NCBI GenBank assembly: GCA_937895695.1
Contig: CALBLM010000142.1
Coordinates: 1 to 14,658 of the forward strand
Source of the DNA: an uncultured Megasphaera sp.
GTDB lineage: Bacteria > Bacillota > Negativicutes > Veillonellales > Megasphaeraceae
DNA length: 14,658 nucleotides
Reading direction: 5' to 3'
Positions 7,650 to 13,867 of the stretch are shown here, one piece after another. The position numbers and the translations under genes were made by a program. Position 1 is the stretch's first letter. Every line of letters starts with the position of its first letter. A model generated the notes under the pieces. The model was not told the origin of the DNA. It did no database searches and saw only the letters and a list, made by a program, of their open reading frames with translations.

Positions 7650-7732
7650 TTGTAAAAAACATCCACATTCTAACCACTATATTATGGAAAGAATGTGGAT
7701 AACCTGTGGATATATCGTGCTGTTTCTCTTTT

Positions 7733-8023
7733 TCACGCATCAACAGGACGGCTCCAGTCAATGTGTACTCCCAATAACCGCCAAATATAACATAATGCCA
7801 GCTTTAATGTTTCTAAACTGCTGGTTGGTACAGCGCTTACAGTTTCATAATAGGATAAATCTGTAAATCGATGCATCCCCCTTTCTGTTGTTAAGTACTT
7901 ATATACGCTAGCATTGACTGCATCATCATGCAGGCATACCTGCAATTCTTTCGATTCTGTATTGTATGCAATATATCCATTCGTATTTGCACCCGTATGG
8001 GCTGCTACTTTAAAAACTGCCAT
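7733..8023 (-). CDS. Conserved-looking small protein of unknown function, downstream of dinB
   Basis: This 96-residue soluble protein begins MAVFKVAAHTGANTNGYIAY and ends in IDWSRPVDA. I do not recognise the family, and no membrane segment or signal peptide is seen. The pattern of short hydrophobic stretches alternating with charged residues suggests a small folded alpha/beta protein. The start at 8023 is chosen because AGGAG lies 9 nt upstream; the ATG three codons earlier (8032) touches the ribosome binding site and cannot use it. It begins 29 nt after the dinB stop in the same direction, so it is probably the second gene of a dinB operon, which suggests but does not show a link to DNA damage tolerance. 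Its 3' end lies 19 bp from the last DnaA box of the neighbouring cluster. Confidence 0.7.
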   Translation of the reverse strand: MAVFKVAAHTGANTNGYIAYNTESKELQVCLHDDAVNASVYKYLTTERGMHRFTDLSYYETVSAVPTSSLETLKLALCYIWRLLGVHIDWSRPVDA

Positions 8024-8052
8024 GCTGTACATCTCCTATTCCCTAATAAATC

Positions 8053-9225
8053 TCATTTTTTCTTTTCATGGGACATTTCCCATAAAAATCCTTTCATAAT
8101 TGCCTGACGGCCAAATCGCTGTTGTAGTTTATCAATCGCTTCAGCTACTTTTTCCTGCATTTCTGCATCTTCGGAAAACAAATCACCCTGTACCTGCCAG
8201 GGCTGCAGTTGACTAACCGTCAATCCCAACAAACGAATTGGATTATCCTGTCCCCGCTTATTATATAACCGTTTTACCGCAAAATATAGTTGTTCTTCTG
8301 AACACGTCCCCACATCCAGTGTTAAAGACCGCGTAATCGTTTGAAACGAGGCAAAACGAATTTTTAATGTAATCGTCCGCCCCATAATATGATTCTGTCT
8401 CAGTCGCCAAGCTACTTCATTGGCTAACAACCGAAACTGTTCATCTACTTCTGCCTCTGTCAGCAAATCATGCAAATACGTATGTTCATTGCCTACTGAC
8501 TGCGGTCGCCGACTTACTTCCAACGGTCGTTTATCCTTTCCCAAGGATAATTCATAAATCCGTACAGACTGATTCCCTACAATAGGACGCAATGCTTGGG
8601 GGCCTGCCTTGGTAATATCGCCAATGGTGCGGAATCCGGCCTGTTGCAAAGCTTCTTCCGTCACTTTACCAACCCCCCAAAGGCGACTGACCGGCAAGGG
8701 AGCTAATAGTTCCTGTTCTTTTCCGTATGGAATCCATACCAAGCCATCCGGTTTTTGCAAATCCGAAGCTAATTTAGCCAAAAACTTATTCGGACCGATA
8801 CCTGCAGACGCCACAAGCCCTGTCGTTCGACGAATATCTTCCTTGACAGCTTTGGCAATATCTGTAATTTTCGGGTATTTCAGCTCCATCCCCGATATAT
8901 CCAAAAAAGCCTCATCCAGTGCCAACGGCTCTATCAACGGAGAATACTGGGAAAGGATGAGTCGTATTTGATGGGAAATGCGGCGGTAATGCGACATTCG
9001 CACAGGCAGGAACACGCCATTCGGACAAAGTCTGCGGGCTTGTTTCATACTCATTGCCGAATGGATGCCAAATCGCCTGGCCTCATACGATGCTGTTGCC
9101 ACGACGCCGCGATTCATTAACCCACCTACAATAACCGGCATCCCCCGTAAAGCCGGATTATCCCGCTGTTCAATCGACGCATAAAATGCATCCATATCGA
9201 CATGCATAATCCAACGTACAGCCAT
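8053..9225 (-). CDS. dinB: DNA polymerase IV (Y-family translesion polymerase)
   Basis: This 390-residue error-prone polymerase copies past damaged bases. Family landmarks: HVDMDAFYASIE (8-19; metal-binding Asp10 and steric-gate Tyr15), YEARRFGI (47-54), PLALDEAFLDISG (100-112; metal ligands Asp104 and Glu105), SAGIGPNKFLAKLASD (140-155), and the helix-hairpin-helix RLWGVGKVTEEAL (181-193). A little-finger domain follows (about 240-345). QGDLF (346-350) is a canonical sliding-clamp-binding motif, followed by a tail of about 40 residues containing KLQQRFG. The ATG at 9225 is preferred over an upstream in-frame ATG at 9309: GAGGAG lies 9 nt upstream, and Pol IV proteins start a few residues before HVDMD. 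No LexA-type operator (GAAC-N4-GTTC) was found upstream, so SOS control is not evident. Confidence 0.96.
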   Translation of the reverse strand: MAVRWIMHVDMDAFYASIEQRDNPALRGMPVIVGGLMNRGVVATASYEARRFGIHSAMSMKQARRLCPNGVFLPVRMSHYRRISHQIRLILSQYSPLIEPLALDEAFLDISGMELKYPKITDIAKAVKEDIRRTTGLVASAGIGPNKFLAKLASDLQKPDGLVWIPYGKEQELLAPLPVSRLWGVGKVTEEALQQAGFRTIGDITKAGPQALRPIVGNQSVRIYELSLGKDKRPLEVSRRPQSVGNEHTYLHDLLTEAEVDEQFRLLANEVAWRLRQNHIMGRTITLKIRFASFQTITRSLTLDVGTCSEEQLYFAVKRLYNKRGQDNPIRLLGLTVSQLQPWQVQGDLFSEDAEMQEKVAEAIDKLQQRFGRQAIMKGFLWEMSHEKKK

Positions 9226-9258
9226 TGTCTTCTGCTCCTCTCTTCCTTTATGATTTCT

Positions 9259-9264
9259 ATTATA
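9259..9264 (-). promoter_or_regulatory. Predicted -10 element of the dinB promoter
   Basis: TATAAT on the minus strand (9264-9259), directly preceded by TG, lies about 34 nt before the dinB start. The matching -35 region (ATATTT) is poor, so the promoter may be weak or activator-dependent. Confidence 0.4.
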
Positions 9265-9315
9265 CAACGTTTTGCCCTTATAAATATAGATGATATATAC
9301 AAAAAACAATACAAT

Positions 9316-9358
9316 CTATACAAAGGATATTCTATTCTGTATAGAAATATGGTACTAT
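9316..9358 (+). promoter_or_regulatory. Predicted lysR promoter with an overlapping inverted-repeat operator
   Basis: A TGN-extended -10 element TGGTACTAT (9350-9358) lies 17 nt after a weak -35 (TTCTAT, 9330-9335). A perfect inverted repeat CTATACA-N15-TGTATAG (9316-9322/9338-9344) spans the -35 zone. It is a natural candidate for binding by the LysR-type regulator encoded just downstream, whose family commonly autoregulates. The dinB promoter diverges from the same region. Confidence 0.45.
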
Positions 9359-9389
9359 TAATGATATTAATGTGAGGTGATTAAACGTT

Positions 9390-10298
9390 ATGGATTTATT
9401 CCAATTAACATATTTTATCGAAGTAGCCCATAAAAAAAGCTTTACGAAAGCATCTAAAGCGCTGCATATCAGTCAGCCTTCTATTAGTAAAGGCATTAAA
9501 GCTTTGGAAGAACATTGGAATGTACGGCTTTTCGACCGTAAAGGAAAGAACATTGAACTTACGGAAATGGGTGCTTATTTACTGCCTAAAATCGAAGAAC
9601 TGATGAAGAGTTTCACTCGTATCAATGAAGAAATCGAGTCTCCTCAATTGTTAAATGCAGGAAAATTAACCGTCGGCGTCCCGCCGATGATTGCATCTTC
9701 CTTTATTTCACCATTTATTAGTCATTTTATTCAAACCTATCCAAATATTCAACTTGAACTAGCTGAAGTAGGTTCTCAAGACATTGTTTCCGCTATTGAT
9801 GAAGGACTGATTCAAGCCGGCTTCGTTGCCTTGCCTATTACAACAGAAATGCCGTATGATTTCTTCATTTTTAAGCAAGAACCGCTGGAAGTCGTCTTGT
9901 GGCCTGATCATCCATTAGCACAACGGACGGCGTTGACTCTTGAAGAAATCAAAGAGGAACCTTTAATATATTATGCCAAATCCTTTACACTGCATACATA
10001 TATTCGTTCATTTTATCAAGAAATCATGGCCCATCCCAGAATAGTTTGCGAAAGTAGCAACTGGGACCTTATGGTCGCTATGGTACATTCCCATTTGGGT
10101 ATTGCCTTACTACCAAAAAGCGTCTGCAACCGAATCCCTGAAGGAAAGGCAGTTCATATTCCTTTAGTAGAACCGACGATTCATTGGACACTGGCTATGC
10201 TGTGGAAAAGTAAAGGATTTTTATCCCATCCGGCCCGCACATGGGTACAATCGTTTAAAGAATATTTTAAAAACATACAAACATCATCCCGTTTATAA
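9390..10298 (+). CDS. LysR-family transcriptional regulator
   Basis: This 302-residue LysR-type regulator has an N-terminal winged helix-turn-helix (about 1-60: MDLFQLTYFIEVAHKKSF, then TKASKALHISQPSISKGIKALE and LFDRKGKNIELTEMG). A linker helix follows, then an effector-binding domain of two alpha/beta lobes (about 88-295) beginning LTVGVPPMIAS. The length is typical. GAGGTGA lies about 9 nt before the ATG. It is divergent from dinB and followed after 32 nt by a gene of unknown function (10331-11110) in the same direction, which is probably co-transcribed. LysR proteins often control a divergent or adjacent gene, so that neighbour is the best candidate target besides itself. The inducer cannot be predicted from the sequence. 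Confidence 0.93.
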   Translation: MDLFQLTYFIEVAHKKSFTKASKALHISQPSISKGIKALEEHWNVRLFDRKGKNIELTEMGAYLLPKIEELMKSFTRINEEIESPQLLNAGKLTVGVPPMIASSFISPFISHFIQTYPNIQLELAEVGSQDIVSAIDEGLIQAGFVALPITTEMPYDFFIFKQEPLEVVLWPDHPLAQRTALTLEEIKEEPLIYYAKSFTLHTYIRSFYQEIMAHPRIVCESSNWDLMVAMVHSHLGIALLPKSVCNRIPEGKAVHIPLVEPTIHWTLAMLWKSKGFLSHPARTWVQSFKEYFKNIQTSSRL

Positions 10299-10330
10299 GT
10301 TTATATATCATAAGAGGAGCATGATTCGTC

Positions 10331-11110
10331 ATGACACATCAATTATCCCAAGCGGATAAAGCAGAATTATTTTCCCATCAAAAAGACAACGGTCCGTTCA
10401 GTGCACTCGCTGTAGAAACTGCCGGGCTCAACTATCTGGACAGATTAAACCGTCAGCGGCTAGATCCATTAGCTCCTGCTGCGGTACGTACAAATGCACT
10501 GCATCGGTTGGTCGATTTAGAAAAAAAATTATTTCAATATATCAAAGATGAAACACCGTTGAGTTATTTTGACGCTGATTTCAAAAAAGAAACCGAACAA
10601 TATATCACGATGCGTACGATATTTCTCAACGCAACTGATTTTACATTTAAACGACATCGTCTGGCATTTCTGCTTGATTTACTGCATTTATATACGGAAG
10701 ATCCCTGCAGTATTTTACCTGAACGGGACATCCAAAAAAATAAATGGGAACATACACTCCTTTATGACTATCTACTTCTTGATATGGGACAAAAAAACAC
10801 GGAAGATATCGGTCGCGAAGCCGTATCCAACGGATATCACGAATGTGACTATACGCTGGAAATTGAAGAAGTATGGAAGCAGCCTATGAAAGCCGTCCCG
10901 CGAACAAACTTCCGCTACGTTATACAAAGTCTGTCATATAGCCAAGCCGCAAACGCTGTCGCTTTCTATATGGGACAACATGTACAGGATTTAGCATTTA
11001 ATCGATGGGTCGTCGCCCCTGATAAAATTGAATCGCTCATGCAGACTCCGCTGGATGTCCCGGCAGATACGATTACTAACATAAAAAAAACATATACCCT
11101 ATGCCTCTAA
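10331..11110 (+). CDS. Protein of unknown function, in an apparent operon with the LysR regulator
   Basis: This 259-residue protein is one I do not recognise. It begins MTHQLSQADKAELFSHQKDN, is hydrophilic, and lacks a signal peptide or membrane segment, so it is likely cytoplasmic. It is rich in predicted helix with many aromatic and charged residues (for example RHRLAFLLDLLHLY near 116-129). No nucleotide-binding or obvious catalytic motif was found, and its few cysteines (in DPCS, HECDY and the C-terminal TLCL) do not form a metal-binding spacing that I can name. AGAGGAG lies 11 nt before the ATG. It starts 32 nt after the LysR gene and ends just before a large terminator hairpin, so it closes a two-gene unit. 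Base composition is similar to its neighbours. No function is proposed. Confidence 0.8.
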   Translation: MTHQLSQADKAELFSHQKDNGPFSALAVETAGLNYLDRLNRQRLDPLAPAAVRTNALHRLVDLEKKLFQYIKDETPLSYFDADFKKETEQYITMRTIFLNATDFTFKRHRLAFLLDLLHLYTEDPCSILPERDIQKNKWEHTLLYDYLLLDMGQKNTEDIGREAVSNGYHECDYTLEIEEVWKQPMKAVPRTNFRYVIQSLSYSQAANAVAFYMGQHVQDLAFNRWVVAPDKIESLMQTPLDVPADTITNIKKTYTLCL

Positions 11111-11133
11111 CTGGTTAGATGCATAAGCGCAAC

Positions 11134-11217
11134 AAAAAAGACTCCCAACATCACAATATATATACCTTTTCCGAAGTGCTTAGAACCGATATATATGATA
11201 TGTTGAGAGTCTTTTTT
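11134..11217. terminator. Long bidirectional terminator hairpin
   Basis: AAAAAAGACTC (11134-11144) pairs exactly with 11207-11217. After one mismatch, CAACAT (11146-11151) pairs with 11200-11205, and ATATATAT (11156-11163) pairs with 11189-11196. The loop is about 25 nt. The ends give a T-run on either strand, matching its place between convergent genes. Confidence 0.85.
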
Positions 11218-11245
11218 ATCATCCTATGACGAGGAATGTATCAAA

Positions 11246-11443
11246 TCAAAAGGCATCCCATTCCGCAAATCGTTCATTCATTCGTTTCTTTTTAATCGCC
11301 GTCTTTTTTGTTTCTGACGCAGCAGCAAAGGGCATACGTCCTGCGGCAATCGTACGTTTAAAAAACATCTCTATTGCTTCTTCTTCACTAAGGCCCAACC
11401 GTTTAAATATCTGATTTGCCTGTTCACGAATCTCCTCATTCAT
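11246..11443 (-). CDS. RelB/DinJ-family antitoxin-like protein without an adjacent toxin
   Basis: This 65-residue protein resembles DinJ/RelB antitoxins. EIREQANQIFKRLGLSEEEA then IEMFFKRTIAAGRMPF (about 4-39) follows the helix pattern of the ribbon-helix-helix domain and the conserved GLSxxxAIxxFxxxxxxxxxxPF motif. The basic tail (KKTAIKKKRMNERFAEWDAF) would be the toxin-binding region. The usual first beta-strand (INIRVDEE-like), which contacts DNA, is mostly missing, and upstream in-frame codons do not supply it. The start at 11443 has AAGGAG 8 nt upstream, inside the end of cobT, and lies only 4 nt after the cobT stop, so translation is coupled. A terminator follows directly, leaving no space for a YafQ/RelE-type toxin. 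Family assignment is by motif recall; loss of the toxin or a role in trans are both possible. Confidence 0.7.
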   Translation of the reverse strand: MNEEIREQANQIFKRLGLSEEEAIEMFFKRTIAAGRMPFAAASETKKTAIKKKRMNERFAEWDAF

Positions 11444-11447
11444 CGTA

Positions 11448-12476
11448 TTATCTCCTTTGCATATGACGCTGTTCAGCTTCTGCATTAATACCATCCAATG
11501 TAGCCATATGCCATACAGCATACATCATAGATTTCATAATCGTTACGGCTAAAACGGCACCGGTTCCTTCTCCCAAAGACATATCCGCCTGTATGGGAAC
11601 ATCATATACATCGATGCCACACAACTGCAATGCAGCACTCATACCCGGTTCTCGCGAAAGATGCGATGGCAACGCATAGTCACGTACATTCGGTTGCAGT
11701 TGAATGGCGCAAGCTAAAGCTACAGCCGTAATAAATCCATCTATGTAAAAAGGTATGTCATATACCGCACAGGCCATCATAGCACCACACAATGCCGCCA
11801 AGTCAAAGCCACCTACATACTGCAATATCTCATGTGGCGTATGCAATTTATCCTTATACGCTGCCAAGGCATGTTGAATCACCGCTTCTTTATGCAATCG
11901 TAATTTATAATTTCCTTTTGCCGAACCATAGCCAACAAGCAACGATGCATAAGGCGAAGCCATCGCTGTTAAGACAGCCGCTGATGTTGTCGTATTGCCA
12001 ATACCCATTTCGCCAAACGAAAGTAAATTGCATCCATCTGCTTTAGCTTGAACAACGCGTTCTCGACCTATATCCAACGCCTTTTGATATTGTGCCTGTG
12101 TCATAGCCGGCTGCTTTGAAAAGTCAGCCGTCCCCTTGGCGATTTTTCTATCAATTCCCACAGTATCATCACTATTAATGCCAACATCAACCACTTCATA
12201 CGGTATGTGATTACAGCGGCAAAAACACGTAACTGCCGACGTACCTGCTACCATATGTTTACTTTGCATATACGTAATATCTGCTAGCTGCGCAACAACA
12301 CCGGCTTGTACAATACCATTATCGGCTGCAAAAATAATATGCCGCGGCCGAATTTCTTTGTTCATAGTATGCCATGCTAAAAATACACGCCGTACTTGCT
12401 GCTCCCATAGCCCCAGACTTCCCGGTGGTTTTGCCAAATTGCGTAATTTTTCATCGACTTGTCTCGCAAATTCCAC
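11448..12476 (-). CDS. cobT: Nicotinate-nucleotide--dimethylbenzimidazole phosphoribosyltransferase (CobT)
   Basis: This 342-residue cytoplasmic enzyme transfers phosphoribose from nicotinate mononucleotide to the lower-ligand base of cobalamin, giving the alpha-ribazole phosphate used in nucleotide-loop assembly. Family motifs: LAKPPGSLG (14-22), AADNGIVQAGV (50-60), FGEMGIGNTTTSAA (154-167), GGFDLAALCGAM (222-233), DGFITAVAL (246-254), SREPGMSAAL (274-283) and LGEGTGA (301-307) with catalytic Glu303. The length fits the family (about 350). The GTG at 12476 is preferred because AAGGAG lies 8 nt upstream; an in-frame GTG at 12485 overlaps that site. No other cobalamin gene is adjacent, and no B12 riboswitch is visible in the short leader. 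The antitoxin-like gene is coupled to its 3' end. Confidence 0.96.
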   Translation of the reverse strand: MEFARQVDEKLRNLAKPPGSLGLWEQQVRRVFLAWHTMNKEIRPRHIIFAADNGIVQAGVVAQLADITYMQSKHMVAGTSAVTCFCRCNHIPYEVVDVGINSDDTVGIDRKIAKGTADFSKQPAMTQAQYQKALDIGRERVVQAKADGCNLLSFGEMGIGNTTTSAAVLTAMASPYASLLVGYGSAKGNYKLRLHKEAVIQHALAAYKDKLHTPHEILQYVGGFDLAALCGAMMACAVYDIPFYIDGFITAVALACAIQLQPNVRDYALPSHLSREPGMSAALQLCGIDVYDVPIQADMSLGEGTGAVLAVTIMKSMMYAVWHMATLDGINAEAEQRHMQRR

Positions 12477-12505
12477 AGCTCCCACTCCTTTTCATATCAT
12501 TAGTT

Positions 12506-12514
12506 ATTGTAACA
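12506..12514 (-). promoter_or_regulatory. Predicted extended -10 promoter of cobT
   Basis: On the minus strand, TGTTACAAT (12514-12506) is an extended -10 element about 30 nt before the GTG start. The -35 region is weak. A consensus TTGACA further upstream (minus strand, near 12583) has no properly spaced -10. Confidence 0.4.
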
Positions 12515-12614
12515 TAGACAGCAAACCAGTGATAGATAAAACAACATCTTTCGTATACCTTGAAAATTAAATCTAATTATGTCAAAATAAAATAATACTA
12601 AAGGGGGTATTCGC

Positions 12615-13637
12615 ATGTCTACAATCAAAGATATTGCGCGCGAAGCTGGTGTTTCTATTGCCACTGTTTCCATTGTCTTAAACGGCAAAGGACCGGAAAG
12701 AAAAATATCGGTCGAAACGCAAAAAAAAATACATCGTATTGCTCAAGAATTAAACTATGTACCGAATCAATCTGCAAAAAAACTGCGTTCTGCGCAAAAA
12801 GACAGTTACGCTATTGCATTTTATTGGGCAACCGACTTTCGCATTAACTATTTAGCTCGTATCACGCTAGGGATCCAAAAAGGAATTATGCACCAAAATA
12901 AAGTGGTCCATTTAACTGTTGTCCCCTATGAAGTCGATAATTTAAAAAAACAATTGGAAACGACGCAAAATGAATTTTTTAACGGCATTATTATCGCTAA
13001 TATGTCCGATTCCGATATGGAGTATTTAAACTCCTGTAATATTTCCTATCCTGTTGTTTTATTTAACCGTGAATCTCCCAAATACAGCAGCGTAACGATG
13101 GACAACTATACGATTGGCTGCAATGTAGCACAACATTTTCTTGACAAAGGCATTTATGACGCTGGAGTATTAACGCATGATAAAACGTTTCCTATTATGC
13201 GCATGTGGATGAATGGCTTTTTAGATACCTTTGCAAAAGCAGGACACCCCATTTCAGAAGAAAATATTCTGTTATGTACCACTTCTTCATCCAGTGCCAT
13301 TGATATAACTAAAAAATTGTATACCTCCGGTCATATGCCGCGAGCTATGTTTTGTGAATCTGACGTACTGGCCCACGGCATGCTCTATGCCTGCCATGAC
13401 TTAGGCATTACCATTCCGGATGATGTCGAAGTATTTACTATCGGTATTAATATGGCTGAATTTAATGATTACGCTATTCCGTCCCTTTCACGTATTGATA
13501 TTCCGATGGGCAAAATTGGGGAAGAATGTTTGCATCTACTTGTCGATCTAATCGAAAAAAAACAAGAAAATCCGGCTGTCGTTTATATAGAAGGAAGTAA
13601 AATCATCGGACAATCATCGCCGTTGCCAACTAAATAA
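12615..13637 (+). CDS. LacI-family transcriptional regulator
   Basis: This 340-residue LacI/GalR-type repressor has an N-terminal helix-turn-helix and hinge (about 2-60): TIKDIAREAGVSIATVSIVL, then NYVPNQSAKKLRS. A periplasmic-binding-protein-like effector domain (about 65-335) follows. It includes VTMDNYTIGCNVAQHF (about 155-170), where family members form the ligand cleft, and the C-terminal SRIDIPMGKIGEECLHLLVDL, matching the usual P-x-x-x-x-G-x-x-A-x-x-L-L pattern. AAGGGGG lies 7 nt before the ATG. It is divergent from cobT and followed by tRNA-Sec after 52 bp without an intervening terminator. LacI members generally sense sugars or nucleosides. No sugar-use genes are beside it in the window, so its target is unknown. 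Confidence 0.93.
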   Translation: MSTIKDIAREAGVSIATVSIVLNGKGPERKISVETQKKIHRIAQELNYVPNQSAKKLRSAQKDSYAIAFYWATDFRINYLARITLGIQKGIMHQNKVVHLTVVPYEVDNLKKQLETTQNEFFNGIIIANMSDSDMEYLNSCNISYPVVLFNRESPKYSSVTMDNYTIGCNVAQHFLDKGIYDAGVLTHDKTFPIMRMWMNGFLDTFAKAGHPISEENILLCTTSSSSAIDITKKLYTSGHMPRAMFCESDVLAHGMLYACHDLGITIPDDVEVFTIGINMAEFNDYAIPSLSRIDIPMGKIGEECLHLLVDLIEKKQENPAVVYIEGSKIIGQSSPLPTK

Positions 13638-13651
13638 AAGTATATTAAAAC

Positions 13652-13680
13652 TTGATTGTTATGTTATGTAATGATATACT
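13652..13680 (+). promoter_or_regulatory. Predicted selC promoter
   Basis: TTGATT (13652-13657) and TATACT (13675-13680) are spaced 17 nt apart, with a TGA extension before the -10. The expected start point is just before the tRNA 5' end at 13690. Confidence 0.75.
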
Positions 13681-13689
13681 AACAATTAT

Positions 13690-13786
13690 GGGGGAGTAAG
13701 GGTTCCGGTGTGCCCTCTGGTCTTCAAAACCATGATGAGGAGTGAATAACTTCTTAGGTAGGTTCGATTCCTACACTTTCCCGCCA
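13690..13786 (+). tRNA. selC: Selenocysteine tRNA, tRNA-Sec(UCA)
   Basis: This 97-nt tRNA has the hallmarks of the bacterial selenocysteine tRNA. An 8-bp acceptor stem pairs GGGGGAGT (13690-13697) with ACTTTCCC (13775-13782), with two G-U pairs. The anticodon loop CTTCAAA carries UCA at 13724-13726, which reads UGA. There is a long variable arm of 7 bp (GAGGAGT/ACTTCTT), a T-arm GTAGG-TTCGATT-CCTAC, discriminator G (13783) and an encoded CCA (13784-13786). The D-loop contains TCCGGTG as in known selC genes. It implies that the organism decodes UGA as selenocysteine at SECIS elements, needing SelA, SelB and SelD encoded elsewhere. No selenoprotein gene is visible in the window. Confidence 0.96.
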
Positions 13787-13796
13787 TGCAGACATA

Positions 13797-13826
13797 AAGC
13801 TGTCGCACGATGCGGCAGCTTCTTTT
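13797..13826 (+). terminator. Rho-independent terminator after selC
   Basis: AAGCTGTCGCA (13797-13807) pairs with TGCGGCAGCTT (13811-13821) over a CGA loop (one G-T pair), followed by CTTTT. It starts 10 nt after the tRNA CCA end and separates selC from the TetR gene. Confidence 0.8.
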
Positions 13827-13834
13827 GGGTTGCA

Positions 13835-13843
13835 TGATACTAT
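13835..13843 (+). promoter_or_regulatory. Possible extended -10 promoter of the TetR gene
   Basis: TGATACTAT (13835-13843) is an extended -10 element 25 nt before the TetR start. No good -35 is present, because that position falls in the selC terminator stem. Confidence 0.35.
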
Positions 13844-13867
13844 TTTAGTAAAGGAGCGCGAATACTA

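Larger units (their letters stand above)
7340..7715. other. AT-rich DnaA-box cluster: candidate replication origin or DnaA control/titration locus
   Basis: The 436-bp gap between nagA and the gene ending at 7733 carries five exact TTATNCACA boxes: 7350-7358 (-), 7440-7448 (-), 7484-7492 (+), 7584-7592 (+) and 7694-7702 (-). Three boxes have one mismatch: 7496-7504 (-), 7616-7624 (+) and 7705-7713 (-). Two weaker matches are at 7463-7471 and 7659-7667. The stretch 7505-7620 is very AT-rich, as expected of a DNA unwinding element. Several boxes sit in inverted repeats: an 18-bp pair (7436-7453/7579-7596), TATACACA-TTA-TGTGTATA (7485-7503) and an 11-bp pair (7661-7671/7690-7700). Such a cluster is typical of a bacterial oriC. 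However, dnaA, dnaN and rpmH, usual oriC neighbours in Firmicutes, are absent, and by eye I see no switch in strand composition across it. A titration or regulatory locus is the main alternative. Confidence 0.75.

Noticed and set aside
7561..7866. 101-codon open frame on the plus strand through the DnaA-box region
   Set aside because: It has no ribosome binding site, is built from AT-rich repeat sequence, and overlaps the better-supported minus-strand gene ending at 7733.
9226..9309. Longer dinB start at 9309
   Set aside because: The 28 extra residues are not family-like and include the -10 element and the ribosome binding site of the real start.
9226..9389. LexA/SOS operator before dinB
   Set aside because: I looked for GAAC-N4-GTTC and found none; AACGTT near the -10 is too short to count.
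12477..12614. Cobalamin riboswitch upstream of cobT
   Set aside because: The gap is only 138 bp, the predicted leader is about 22 nt, and no B12-box-like sequence was seen.
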